A DNA stretch of 64,000 nucleotides, taken from assembly GCA_019916065.1 (NCBI GenBank), contig CM034243.1, forward strand, positions 26,004,147-26,068,146, written 5' to 3'. The translations under genes and the position numbers were made by a program. Below are positions 23,060 to 35,807 of the stretch, one piece after another (position 1 is the stretch's first letter; each line of letters opens with the position of its first letter). The DNA comes from Vitellaria paradoxa. Lineage: Eukaryota > Streptophyta > Magnoliopsida > Ericales > Sapotaceae. The notes under the pieces are model-generated. The model was given only the letters and a program-made list of their open reading frames with translations. It made no database searches and was not told the DNA's origin.

Positions 23060-23629
23060 TAAAGGGATATAATTTTTGTGTTTTAGCTGTAACCTGAATC
23101 CATTGTCTTTAATTTTAAAATTGCATTGGAGGTTAAAGACAACAAGCTATAAGTATGGAATAATACCATTTAAGCATGCCCTCTTCCTTTATATATTAAT
23201 ATAAATTTTTAATCAATTGTTAGGATAAAAGTACACAATGTGTGTGATAATGATTCTTTTTCTCAAATTTTCTTTTTTTTTTCTCATTTTATATTTTGCA
23301 ATTTTTTTATAAATTAATTATATGGGAAGTTAGAAGAAAAGTTAAAATAATTTAAAGTAGAGAAGTTAACAAATAAAAGAAGCTAAAAAGAGAAATTAAT
23401 AGGAATTATATGGTATTTTAAATTGAAAAATTGTACGTAATTGCACAAAAGAAAAATAAAAAAAATTGGTTCACCATTATATGTTATTAATGATAAATTC
23501 ATAAATTTGGAGAGATTATAGTCTTACTTGATTGTTGAGATAAATTTATTACAAAAATTTAAAAATTGGTAAAGCCAATGTAATTTATGAAATGTTTAGA
23601 GTATTGCCTCAATTTTTATCAAATTTTAA

Positions 23630-24025
23630 ACTCCGTTTCAAATGATAGATTTAATTGGATTTGATTTTATTTGACGAGAATTCTCTCAAATTCTTATGTT
23701 TGAATTAAAATAAAATTTTATGAGTTAGATTTGATTTCATTTCATAACTTAAATTTTAGAGTTTTTATTTCATTTGAAATCCAATTCAAAATAATAGAAT
23801 TTAATTAGAATTTATTATTTTATTAAACTATTTAAGTAAGTGGGTAAATTTATTCTTATATGTCATATTTATCAAATTTTCTATTTCCTATTAATATTGT
23901 CAAATTTTGTATTTCTCTTAAATCAAATTAATACAATTCTTAAATTCAAAATATATTTTAGACACAAAATTTTATTTACCAAATCAAATAGATTATAGGA
24001 TAGAAACATTTTCAAATAGAGTGTA
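23630..24025 (+). mobile_element. Dispersed ~0.4 kb MITE, member 1
   Basis: It begins ACTCCGTTTCAAATG and ends ATTTTCAAATAGAGTGT, whose complement ACACTCTATTTGAAAAT forms an imperfect inverted repeat with the start. Marker text inside: GATTTGATTTCATTTCATAA. Related members: 44824-45205, 59008-59357 (inverted) and 61713-62145. The ends are approximate. Confidence 0.6.
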
Positions 24026-24554
24026 AGATTGTATTTGCATAAAAAATTTACCCCCCCAAAAAAAAAACAGAAAAGAGCTAGAGACTCAAAATCCATTACC
24101 TTGTTTGAATTATGATAAAAAATAAAAAAAAAATTAAAATAAAAATATTAAAGTTAATTAAATGAAAAGATTTTACTTTATTATATATATTTTTAATCTA
24201 TATAAAGATATTTATATAAATTTTATGTTTCTTTTATTTTTTCTTACTTTTTCCTTTTCCCTTTTTCTTTTTCCCCATAAATCCTTACCCTAAACGCAAC
24301 TTAAGAATGATTCATGTAATTTATTCTTTATGATTCACATTGGAAGCTGTTTTCGGAAATTTTTTTTTTTTTTGTTTTTTGGTTTTTCGCACAAATTGAT
24401 AAATATATTTTATTAAAATTATAAATATATCTTCTCAGGCATTTTTTATTTAAGTTCATTAAAGGGATAACATGATTTTTTAAAATCTCATTTTGCGCCC
24501 CAAAAAAAAAAAATTTTAGTTTATGCTTTTCCCCCAAACACATCCCAAACTAAA

Positions 24555-24950
24555 AATAATTATTAAAGCCCGCGAGGTTGGGCCGAGCTCGGCGCCGCTG
24601 ATGGGCTTTTACCGGGCCACTTCTCCGTTTGCGTCTTCGACTCGGGGGAGTTGGGGTTCATTGAAGCCCAAAACGACGCCGTTTCGGCGCCCGCCGCCTC
24701 TTCCGTCTTTACTTCCAGGGCGGACAGAAGGAAACCCTAACACGCTCTCTCTCTCTCTCTAATTGTGACAAAAAGAAGAAGAAAGAAGAGAAAATTGAGA
24801 GGCGGGTTGGGTTGGAAGCCGCAGCTGCGTGCACTACTAGCTGCAATCAAAGGTCTAAAACCCAAAAATTGGCACCATTCCTCACAAATGGTTCCTGTGT
24901 GTAATTTTGCAGATGGCGAGTGAGAGTCGGCCATGAGGTAACTATCTGTC
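24555..24950 (+). promoter_or_regulatory. Promoter and 5' leader exon of ZRF1 copy A
   Basis: GC-rich island. TGGGCC at 24579-24584 and TGGGCT at 24602-24607 are site II words. AAACGACGCCGTTT at 24671-24684 is a near-palindrome. AAACCCTA at 24732-24739 is a telo-box next to a CT run. A small upstream frame starts ATGGCGAGTGAGAG at 24913 and stops after seven codons (TGA at 24934-24936), just before the GGTAACT splice donor. All elements match copy B, so the pseudogene may still be transcribed. Confidence 0.6.
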
Positions 24951-27900
24951 TCCATAAACCTTACTTTAACGATAATAATAATTATTGTTATTATATGAAT
25001 GGGTGCTCCGTAACCTTCACTTTCATAATCCTTGTATTGAGCTCTTTTCTTTTAAGAGTTTACGTGATGCTGTAGTTAGTGAATCTTGGGTTCAGCTACA
25101 GCTTTGGAAACAAAGCTTTGTTTTTCTTTCTTCTTCTTCTTCTTCTTCTTCTTCTTCTTTTTCATATTTCACTTTTTTATTATTATTTTTAATTTTCTTA
25201 CATGATAGATGATACCTTTTTTTTTTCACTTTAACTGCTTTGATCATTTTTCCCTCTTAAAAATGTTTTTAATTGGTGAAGGTTGCTGTTTCTCAGTGAA
25301 GCCCACCAACTGTATGGAATAATGACTGACTCCGGACTTGTGATGTGAATTACATAGTGGCAGAAAAATATGGGACCAAAAGTCTCATGGAGTATTCATA
25401 AGATCGTGATTTGTGCGTTTGTTGTTACATGTAAAAGGGAAACTAAATATTGTTTTTTCAAAAAAAAAAAAAAAGAAAAAAAGAAAAAATTAATAATAAT
25501 AATAATAATAATAATAATGATTTTATTATTATTAGTTGGGAGGTGATAATATATTATTGAGAATACCACCAAAAGAAAGAATGGGATTTCAAGCTGTGCG
25601 CAGAATGCTTACAAATCATAAGTCTCAAGCAACGTCTTAATCTTTCCAGCAGACCAGCTGCATTACACAATTTACATTGGAGGGCCCAAAATTTTTACTC
25701 TTACCTTTATATACACAGAATCATCTAGATTTAGGCAATTTCTTCCGCCCCTCTTCCTTGGAATGCGCCAAGTAAGATATGGAGGTCTGATGCTCCTCAC
25801 CTTTAATCTCCTTATCAAATTTCCCCTCCTTTAAGTAGCTAGCAAGTCCACCATGGATATTAGAAACACCCAATTGATCCTAATTAATTTGACACAATAA
25901 ACTCTTTGCGACCATACAATATATGAGAAGCTGATTTGGCAATGTTGCTATAGTATATTTTATCATGAAGAGCTTTTTGAGTGCTTTGAACCCAGCATAA
26001 CTGCAACTTTTCTGGGTTTTCAGTATTACTGGCTAACTCTATTGGGAAATTGATTCCCGAGCAATCCACAAGTATGTTTTTAAGAGTTTAGCCTTAAATC
26101 TTTGTCCCATGATGAAATACCATAAAGGACTGTTAAAGCTGAACCATCAGTCTGAATGCCATATTGTACTGGCCATTATAGTCTGGTAATACCATGTCAG
26201 CTATATGCGTATAAAAAAGAAACAGAGATCTGTTTTGTTCCAGAAAGCATATCTGTCTGTACTGGTTTGTGCTGGGATTTTCTTTGTGAGGCTGTGCTGG
26301 TGCATTTCAGACAGTGGAGTTTTGTTTGTCCCCCCCCCCCCCACCCCAAAAAAAAAAGGAAAGAAAGAAAGAAAAAAAAAAAAAAGAAAATGCCAACCCC
26401 CACACACACAATTTAGAGGAGACCAATAGCATATTTGAGTTAACAAAAGGACTTCTTTAAGCCTTAAACGTGTTTGTGATGTAATGTTTATGCTGGCCTA
26501 AATCATTTGGGACTAAAGCTTTGTTGAGTTGTGTTTATTATGGGCATTGAATCAATTTTGTAAATTTATTACATAGGGTTCGTGTTTTTTTGTCATGATA
26601 AGCCCGTGAACTTCTTGATTTTATTTTCATAGGGAATATTACTTACAGAAGAGAGAATGTTTTTGCGCATTTTCTTAAAGCTGATTAAGAAATCCTAAGA
26701 AAAATAGCTGTAAATTTATTACATGGGGTTTGTATTTTTTTGTCATGATAAGCCTGTGAACTTCTTGATTATATTTCCATAGGGAATAATACTAACAGAA
26801 GAGAGAATGTTTTTGCACATGTTCTTAAAGCTGATTAAGAGATCCTTAAAAAAAAAAAATGCCTTGAGGTTTACATTCGTGGATAGATATTATATTGTGA
26901 ATCTCTTTTAGTCTATACTTGAATTAATTAATTTGATTATGTTATAATTACACCCCTTGTGTTGAACAATACTTGACCTAGGTAATGTCATTATATAAAT
27001 AGATTGTGTAAGTAAACATAACGTGTTTTCAGTAAGCTAATATTTGTGGCAATAAGTCCAAAGTGATACACTTGATTGCAATAGTAACTATGTACCTTAT
27101 TAATAGTAAAAATGAATGCTGGCTGGTATATCAATGAAAACTATGAGGATCAACTTCCCAATGATAAACTGTCTCTTAGAAATGAATACTGTGCACCATA
27201 GTCTGGCATTGTCTGATACCTGTGTGTCGAGCTGAGAAGACTGTTAATGGAATTATCCTTGTAACTGATTGCATCTTGGTTCCTTTTATTGAATATGTAA
27301 CTCTATGGTTGGCTTATGATAAGTTTGCTGCTTAAAGTTATACATTCTGACTTTTATTTTTATTTTGTTATTATTGTTATTGTTTATTATTACTATGGGA
27401 TTAATTTTTTTATATGGAATTATTTTTTTTTTTGGTGCTTGGTTGGTGAGATATACATGAGATGTTAACAGAAAATAATTTTGGACCTTAAGATTTTGCC
27501 GGAAAATAAATCTGGGGTGGGGGGATATGTCATCCCACACCCATGGGATAGCATATGTAACTCTATGGTTGGCTTATGATAAGTTTGCTACTTAAAGTTA
27601 TACATTCGACTTTTATTATTATTATGATGATGATGTACTGTTTTCAAGTCATTAATATATATTGTAACAAATCTGAAACAGCACATCTAAAGGTTGCGAC
27701 AATCTGACTGCTTTGCATCCCATCTGCCGCAATCTCGCATAAACTGAGAACAGAGCATTTTGTTTCCTGATTTTTAGTGTATAGCAAGTTTATTACTTGA
27801 ATGTTATTAGGATATTTGGCATTTTTTCCTTTTGCTTTTTGTTTTGTCTGTCTGTCCTTTTTTCCCTCCTTTTTTCGTGTGGAGATTTTTGTTTACAACA

Positions 27901-28573
27901 TTACCATTTGAGCCTTTTTCTGGTGTGATTTTGATTGAACCACAGAATCTATAGGTTTCTCCCCCCCCCCCAAATGCTTTTATTTGTATATTTTGCATAT
28001 GGATTGTAACTTGAACATTGAAGACTGTGTGGTAGGGGAGTTTCTGATTGATATGCCACTGCTAGTGTACTTTGATGCTTAGATCTGCATGCTCAAAATG
28101 GATTGATTAGTACCATCAATTAAGTTCTGTAAATAGTAGTTATGGGTTCTGTTGATATCTAAACAACTATACTGTGGGTGCAAGTAATACTTACTGCATG
28201 TTACCCTATTCTTCTTGCTCTTAATCTGCCTGATGCTTCTAACATTCCATATTTACCATTATTTTGCCTAGCTTTGATGCTGAATGTGAGGCATTCCTTT
28301 TTCAGTATCTGAGGTTTATCCGCATGCATTTGTGCAGTTACTTTTAACTACTCGTGGGCCTATCATCATTTCTATCTGGGTTGCAACTCTTATATTAGTT
28401 GTGCTGATTGAGGTTCCCTTGCAAATTACAGTTGGATGTATTGCAGGTAGTCTTTTAAGAGAGCCAAAGACCAAAGTGAATTTGTTGTTTGCTATTGACA
28501 TTGAGAGTTTGACATATTTCTGGCCTTTTACTTTTTTTCTTTTCGGTGTGGGTATCTTCAACTCTAAAGGATT
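24951..28573 (+). other. Leader introns of ZRF1 pseudogene copy A
   Basis: By comparison with copy B, this is spliced-out or untranslated sequence between the leader exon and the start codon. It contains microsatellites (TTC near 25127-25157, AAT near 25493-25519), a direct duplication of about 160 bp (26553-26715 with 26711-26850; shared GAGAGAATGTTTTTGC and CTTAAAGCTGATTAAGA), and a C-run/A-run/GAAA tract at 26331-26390. The frames listed by simple translation here are not genes. Confidence 0.55.
25493..25533. repeat. AAT microsatellite
   Basis: (AAT)n followed by its complement TTATTATTA, in the leader intron. The matching place in copy B (about 46650-46740) has expanded and become more complex. 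Confidence 0.7.
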
Positions 28574-30518
28574 ATGGCTATCCTCACAAATGTTCGGCTT
28601 ATTTCCTTCTCCCAAGAGATTGTAGATGGACAGCCAATCTACACTTGCTCAAATTCCCTTCCAGTAAAGGCTTTTAAGTTTGAACCTGCTGGGCATGCCT
28701 TTCACTCTGCTGCTCTCAGGCTCCTTGGTGGTGGTGAGGAAGAAGCCACAGATGATGATGAGCAGAATGTCACTAATGGTAAGGAGCATGCATATGTGCC
28801 ACCGTCAGAGTCATATAGCACTAAAGGAAAAAGGAAGTCTGGTGCCGAGGGAATGCAACAGGATCATTATGCATTACTGGGTTTGGGCCATTTGAGGTAC
28901 CTTGCCACTGAGGAGCAGATAAGAAGAGCTACCGTGAGACCGCTTTGAAGCACCATCCTGACAAACAGGCTGCTCTTATTCTTGCTGAGGAAACTGAAGC
29001 TGCAAAACAAGCGAAGAAGGATGAAATAGAGAAACCAGTTCAAGGCCATTCAAGAAGCATATGAGGTGTTAACGACCTGTTAGGAGACGAATTTATGATT
29101 CAACGGATGAGTTTGATGATGAAATTCCCATAGACTGTGCCCCACATGATTTCTTCAAGGTGTTTGGTCCTGCTTTTATGAGGAATGGACGATGGTCGGT
29201 TAATCAACCCATTCCTTACTTGGGTGATGAGAATACTTCATTAAAAGAAGTAGATAGTTTTTATGATTTTTGGTATAGCTTCAAAAGTTGGAGAGAATTC
29301 CCGCATGCAGACGAATTTGACCTGAACAAGCAGAATCTCGTGACCATAGGAGGTGGATGGAAAGGCAGAATGCTAAGCTTACAGAGAAAGCTAGAAGGGA
29401 GGATTCCGCACGCATACGCACGCTGGTTGACAACGCCTATAAAAGAGACCCCAGAATTTTGAAAAGGAAGGAGGAAGGAAAAAAGCTGAGAAGCAGAGGA
29501 AAAAGGAGGCTAAGCTTCTGGCAAAGAAATTGCAGGAGGAAGAGGCAGCCAGGATTGCAGAAGAGCAGAGACGCCAGAAGGAAGAGGAAGAAAGGCGGGC
29601 TGCTGAAGCTGCTTTACATCAGAAGAAGGCAAGGGAGAAAGAGAAGAAGCTGCTGCGCAAGGAGCGTGCCCGACTTCGAATGCTTTCAGCATCTGTTCTG
29701 TCCCAGCATTTGCTTGATATTACAGAGGATGACGTGGAAAAATCTTTGTATGTCTCTTGAAATCGAACCGCTGAAGAATTTGTGCAACCAAATTGAAGGA
29801 AGAAAAGGGCTGGAGCAGGCGATGCTTCTCAAGGAGGCACTTGGATGTGACCATAACTTGGAGGATCAGAAAAAAGATAATAACCGAAAAGAGAATGGCT
29901 CCTAGAGGTTAATGGAAGTGTTCCATTAGGCAGCAGCGATAAAAGGGAAAATCCTTGGGGTAGAGAAGAGATTGAGCTGTTGAGAAAAGGGATGCAGAAA
30001 TATCCTAAAGGAACATCTCGGAGGTGGGAGGTTATTTCGGAGTACATAGGTACTGGAAGGACTGTTGAAGAGATTTCTGAAGGCAACGGAAACTGTTCTT
30101 CTCCAGAAGCCAGACTCCACAAAAGCTTTCGACTCGTTTCTTGAGAGAGAAAGCCAGCACAATCCATTGCATCCCCCTTACAACTAGAGAAGAAATAGAG
30201 GGAGTGTCTGGCAGTAACGGGGCCCCCTCACAATGCTGCCAAGGTAGATAATGCAAAGGAGTCTTCCAGCCAAGGTGCAAGAAAGCGAAAAATCAGATGA
30301 GGAGATTAATGCAAATGGGGTTTCTCCGAGTTCAAACCAAGATGTGTGGTCTGCTGTCCAAGAAAGGGCTCTTGTGCAAGCCCTAAAACCTTCCCAAAGG
30401 ACACTAGTCAGCGTTGGGATCGAGTTGCAGCTGCCGTTCCTGGAAAGACTGTGAATCAGTGCAAGAAGAAGTTCACATTGTTGAAAGAGAGCTTCAGAAG
30501 CAAGAAAATGCAATCTAG
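28574..30518 (+). pseudogene. ZRF1/GlsA-type J-protein pseudogene (copy A)
   Basis: It aligns along its length with the intact copy at 49839-51785 but has about a dozen frame-changing indels. Examples: one A lost near 28924 (shifts the J domain just before its HPD and gives a stop at 28946-28948), one A gained near 29033, two bases lost near 29070-29080, one T lost near 29325, two gained near 29475, one gained near 29742, one lost near 29898, one gained near 30074, one lost near 30144, one gained near 30285, one lost near 30388. The DNA for the HPD motif (about 28952), the Zuotin-homology region and both SANT domains is still visible in pieces. Many changes sit in short homopolymers, so assembly error should be excluded, but they are too many and too varied to be only that. 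Only a protein of about 125 residues without the J-domain HPD could be made. Confidence 0.88.
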
Positions 30519-31134
30519 TTTTGATATTGAGTGTGATGGTGCTGCAGCTTTGGAAATGCAATTGAGATTGTCTGTATATTTATTTTAAAGAAAATTCATT
30601 ATTTTTGTCCAACAAGGCTGCAATAACTAATAGTCTACGGATATGTTATACAAACTCTGGAGAGTAATTGTCTCCTGGGTTTGATCAGGTTCGTTATTAG
30701 TATTTTATACACATACTCTATATGAAATATCCCTTTTTGATACAAATGTTTGGGTACTGTTGATTATTTTACTCTCTCTCTCTCTCTTTCTCTCTCTACC
30801 TTTTTTATTTTTTAATATAACCTCGTTCAAGGAATGCCACATTGAATCCATATGCCCTTGGAGAGAGATTCATTTGCCTCACAGGACTCTCAAGCTATAG
30901 GTATAGGTAAAAGTCTATGTGAGTGGCCAACGGAATTGACAGCATAATTTCGAAGTTGAGATGTTAAAAGGGTGAAAGGGGAGGCTAACGTTAATTTTGA
31001 TGCTTCTTCCGTGACATGATAGTGTATATGGACCTTTGAATCAAAATACAATAGTTTAAATATATTTATAAAATTTAATTGAAAAAATAACTACTGAAAT
31101 CTAATGATTCAGGTCGTGTTGTCGCTTTTCTTTT

Positions 31135-31165
<31 letters not shown>

Positions 31166-32088
31166 GGGTTCGTGAGAGGAAATACAAACCTGGCCAAGTC
31201 TTGGCCAACCCCTTAGGTTTATGTTCTTTATTTTACTGATTGTTATACCTCCTTCATGTTACTGTGCTTGAAGTTTTGTGGTTGGGAATAAGGTCAGTTC
31301 AAGTATTAGTTAATTTAGGCAATTATTAAGGTCCCGTCCAATAAAAATACCGTAATATATATATATATATTGATATATATTTAATTATTTTAAACTTATT
31401 CTCTCTTTTTCATTTTAATCTCAGTTGGTTTTGAAATTTATTTTAATTTATTGAAACCATGTCTAGTAATTCATCCAACATAAATGCCTCAAATTAAAAA
31501 AAAATTAAATATAGACATGTTTTAATTATTTTAATTTATTATTTCCTTAAGGTCAATGTTCATTTTAATTTTAAATATTTTTAGAACTTATTATAATTTA
31601 AAAAAATATCTCGTAAGAGTATCTCTAGTATATAGTCAACTTGAGTTTAAACTACACGTATGAAAATTTTTTAGATCTAAATTGTTTTACCTTAGGGCAC
31701 CAAATTGTTTGACATAGTCTTAGTTGAGAAAGCTGGAGAAAGTGAAAGAGGAGAGGCTAATAGTCTCATGGCATTGGGCCTAAGAGCCGTTTGATTTTGA
31801 TCGAATGGTTCACAATAAAAATAGGTTCAAAAATTTTAAGCATGAATTTTAAATTTATTTTGTTGTGAACCGTCTGATTTTGATCGGATGGCTCACAGCC
31901 TGATATCATAAGGTTAAAATCACAGTAATGTTAGCCCCTCGGATGTAGGAAATGTTACCTTGTGACTTGTTGATGATGAGAGGAATTGTTGATGTGCCTC
32001 GAATTTCTTTGAACATTGTTCTACCTTTTTAAATTCGATGGTTGGTTTTTATAATTACCGCCCAGCAATGGGAATTAAAAAACTATTC
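30519..32088. other. Downstream region of the ZRF1 pseudogene
   Basis: It matches copy B from 51786 onward. It holds a CT microsatellite (30773-30797), a poly-T/poly-G tract (31131-31168) and an AT repeat near 31356. No second gene. Confidence 0.5.
31131..31168. repeat. Poly-T followed by 24 G
   Basis: T14 (31131-31144) directly followed by G24 (31145-31168). At the same place copy B reads only CGCCCCTCTGGGAGG before TTCGTGAGAGG. Either a genuine expansion or an assembly/sequencing artefact. Confidence 0.8.
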
Positions 32089-32091
32089 TTA

Positions 32092-33235
32092 AGCTATGTT
32101 GGTATGTAGAAATGGAACAGAATAAAATAAAATTTATTTCCACTTTAGGCTATTCTTATATTTGGTATCAAAAAATGAAATTGGAATGTTATTTCCATGG
32201 GAATAGTCATTCTCATATTAAGGTAGGAAAAAGACATTCCACAATTTAAGTGACAGAATAATCATTTTATTGCAATCAAATTTGATCCAAAAATTGTAAA
32301 AAATAAAAATAAAAAATAAGCAACTAATTGTAATAAAAAATTTTCTTAATTACTCTTTTGGATTGTAAAAGATCATTTTACCTATTGACCTTATTTTCAA
32401 ACAAGATCCGAAGCCGAGTTATAAAATGACTGTTTTATTTCTAGGTTCGTTTTTTTTTTTTTTTTTTTTTCAAATTCATATTTTGGACTTTCAAAAGGCT
32501 AATAAAATATTCTTTTATATTACTTAATAACTAAGCAATTTTAATCCGATTTTAAACTCGGGTGTAAAATGATCATTTTACCCCTGGGTTTATTTTTTGC
32601 CCAAATTTGCATTTTGGTTTTTTCAAAAGGTTAAAAATATTTATCAATGTGTTTCTTGATGACAAACAAAATTCATCTCAATCCAAACTGGAATTATAAA
32701 ATGCGATTTTACCCCCTGAGTCATTTTTTTTGTCCAAATTTGCATTCAAAATTGTCCAAAGGCTAATAAATATTCTCGACATATTGCTTAATAATTAAAC
32801 AAATTTCAGTCCAATCTGAATTTAAATTATAAAATAATTATTTTGCCCTAGACTTGTTTTTGGCGCAATTTATATTTTTGGCATCTCAAAAGGACTATAA
32901 AATATTTATGACATGTTTCTTAATAGTTAAGAAAATTTTGACCCAATTCGAACTTGAATTGCAAAATGATCGTTTTACCTCTGGGTCCTTTTTTTTACTT
33001 AAATTCTCCATCTAAAAATAAAATTTATTTTTATAATTTATAAAAATTAATGTCAGTAGTTTTTTATTACATTTTATGGTATTTAAAATATGTAATTAAA
33101 TTATGAAAATTTGAATATCTATTACATTTCCATTATTTTCATGTTGGTAACCAAACAAAAGAATGGAATGAAATTCCTATTTGTAGTCAATTCTTATTTT
33201 TTATTTCATTCCATTCTTACATGTCAAACATAGCT
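32092..33235. mobile_element. 1144 bp Harbinger-like MITE (copy A site)
   Basis: It starts AGCTATGTTGGTATGTAG and ends CATGTCAAACATAGCT, flanked by TTA at 32089-32091 and 33236-33238. Terminal inversion extends through GGAATGGAACAGAATAAAAT-like text. The interior is an array with a period of about 132 bp, each unit carrying AAAATGATCATTTTACCCCTGGG or a variant (32424, 32567, 32698, 32830, 32963). No transposase. The same element is present at the same place in copy B, so it predates the duplication. Confidence 0.75.
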
Positions 33236-33238
33236 TTA

Positions 33239-35120
33239 GTAACTAGGTAGGAATTTCAACGTCAATCTAGTGGGACCTAGCATCATTATTCATTCATTAA
33301 ATGTGAATTAGTATGTGGCAGGGTGGAAAATATCTTGTAATTTTTGTGTATATTAAAAGCAATTGGATGTAAAAGGATTTTAGAAGGAATGAATTTTATA
33401 AAAATATATGAGAGCTATTCTAAATTATTTTTTTATTTTTTAATTATAAAAGTAAATTATACTTTGCATTCCGTGAGCTTTTCGTGAAATGTTATTTCAA
33501 ATGCTGACATCTTATTTGCAATACTTAAGGGTATGGAATTTATTTTATTATAATTAAAACATGTGCTATCATTTGTTAATTTTTGAGTAAATTATACTTT
33601 GTGCCTTTCAATTTTATTTGAAATCTCACTTAAGAGCTTGAGTTTTTTTTTTTTTTTTTTAACAATTAAGAATCTTAGTAATCGTTTTGTCCTTAAAAAT
33701 TGGATAGGTGAATGATTGAGGGTGAGAGTATAGGGGCAAAATGCTCATTGAGGCCATTAATTATTACCCATAAAAAAAAAAACTTAGGCCTTTTAATATG
33801 AAAATACTTAGACCTTCAAGTGAGATTCCAATAAAGTTAGGGGTACAAAATATACTACTCCCCCTAATACGTTCCTCGTGCGTATGTTATTTTCTTTCTC
33901 TTAATTGAGCTCACATCAAATTTTACCTTAGAATCTGATGCTCTACTTATAATAATTAAGGATCTAATAAATTATTTATTATAATCTGACATCGTCCCCC
34001 CTCCATTAAAATTTTCCTCATGTGTGCATTTACTCTTTTGCCCTCAATAGTGGCTATTGGTGTATTTAACAGAAAATTGTTAACAAGGTGACTAAAATCA
34101 CATTACAACAAATTGAATTTTCAAGCTTTTTTAATTGTTTATATCTGAAATTTACTGTTGAAATGGAATCCGGTATAAAACCTAGTGGTGTAAAATGTAG
34201 GTTACCATAACTAAAAGTTAAATTCCAATACGTAACTTTTAATTAGCAAATTTAATGTAAGGTTATAGATTTATATAATGGTAAATGTATATTACCCTTG
34301 GTTTTTTTACCAGATTTCATTTTAAAGTAATATTTTAATTGAAACAATTAAGGAGCAAAGATTTTCACTTTATTACATAAATGGCCACTTGGCTCATTAA
34401 TACATGACCAAATGACTCATTAATGATAGGTTTGTTAATGGATGATTAATATTATAATAAATTTAAATTAATCTCAAGTTGGTTGATTGTTACAATTAAA
34501 GTCATGAAGTTAAATTTGATGAAAAGGTCATGAGTACAAAATGTAACTTATTATCTCAACAAAGGTGAGCTTATTTGCACTCCACAAATAGTTTCTTACA
34601 TTTCACTTTACTTGTTTATTAAATAAAATTACAGAATTACCCTTATTCTTGTAGAAAGATATTATGATATTAAAATTATATAATATATCTTATTAGAAGG
34701 ATGAGGGTAGTTGTGTAATTTCATTTGATGAAAAATAAAGTGGAGTACAAAAATTCATTTGTGAAGTAAAAATATACCACCATTTCAACAATTTAATATC
34801 TTATTCACGTAATTGCTATTATTGAAACAACAAGTTTCGAAGTAAAATTTGGTTAAAATTTTAGGAGTGCAAATCACAATTTACCTAGAGTAATAATTGG
34901 CAGAATTTTCAAATTAGATATGTTTAATTAATTAACAATGTAAATTACATTTTGTATCTTTAGCTTTTTACCAAATCACATTGCAAAAGGCCTGATATTT
35001 TAGTTATAACAATTAAAGGTCTAATAATTTAGTTTGTTGTAATGTGAGATATCTGTAACTTTTTGTTACAATTTTACTTACATATGCATTTTAATATTTT
35101 ATCTCTAAATTGATGGGTAT
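33239..35120. other. AT-rich spacer at the right of copy A
   Basis: No gene. Near 34177-34190 (ACCTAGTGGTG) is the empty site of the small MITE found in copy B at 55460. Near 34338-34352 (TTTAATTGAAACAATTA) is the empty site of the Pack-MULE-like element at 56714. Confidence 0.6.
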
Positions 35121-35807
35121 ATATATATGATAGTGATTAATGGCTTTCTTTTATGTATGCTGGTTTTCTTGGGAAGCTTATCCCCCACTTCTTACCTTCT
35201 CATCATTTGTCTTGTCCCGGTTGGAGTGTGCGTGTGTGTGTGTGTTTGGGTATGAGAAGAACTATAACAAAGAGAGAACTGGGTTGAGAGTGGCGAGTTT
35301 TGTTCTTAAGTACACTCATGGGTTTGGCTGAGTGGTTAATATGTTATTTGAGTTGTTGTGGTAGTTAAAATCCAGAACACAGCGAAATAAGTTTTTAAAA
35401 TTTTTCAGAATGATCATGCATGAATTACTAAAAACTTCTTACCATTGTATTCGAATACAAAAATGAATTCAAAACAATAATCAAAACTGACTTTTGGATG
35501 TTTCTTGATTTGATCTGATTTACTGAAGAACTTTTTGTTTCCTGATGGTTAAGACTCCCAAATCTTCTACTTTTTTTTTTGTCAGGTTCCTCTCAAAACT
35601 TTTCTAATGTCTAGGGTTTTGTGGGCAACTAGAAAGACTATCCTTTTACACAAGCAAGAGGTAGGGACCTAGATGTAAATAAATTTAAGTTGGCTAATTA
35701 GGAAATTGTCTATAATTATTTTATAATTATGAATACATTCCTTAATAATTATACCTTACTCCATTGAAAATGTATAACTAAACTCCAACCCCAGTCTATT
35801 AAAATAA
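35121..35807. other. Spacer between copy A and the chromovirus
   Basis: It is present only here. It holds a (GT)n run at about 35231-35245. The 63-residue frame at 35140 does not resemble any family I know and probably is chance. Nothing else was recognised. Confidence 0.4.

Larger units (their letters stand above)
23060..35120. repeat. Segmental duplication, copy A
   Basis: This block is a direct repeat of about 44236-58050. Paired landmarks: GTGTTTTAGCTGTAAC 23080 with GTGTTTTAAATGTAAC 44257; the AGCTCGGCGCCGCTG leader 24586 with 45774; the ZRF1 start 28574 with 49839; the 1144 bp MITE 32092 with 53405; TATCTCTAAATTGATGG 35100 with 58029. Copy A is shorter because copy B has gained at least a 142 bp and a 578 bp insertion, and a further ~0.9 kb is present only in B. 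By eye the copies are highly similar in exons and clearly more diverged in spacers. Confidence 0.9.

Noticed and set aside
26197..26446. Proline-, lysine- and glycine-rich frames on both strands, also at 47354-47756
   Set aside because: They are translations of C-run, A-run and GAAA repeats in the ZRF1 leader intron.
28332..28625. 97-residue hydrophobic frame just before the ZRF1 copy A start
   Set aside because: The equivalent in copy B (49670-49942) is in the leader and runs out of frame with ZRF1. It is better explained as leader/intron sequence of chance composition.
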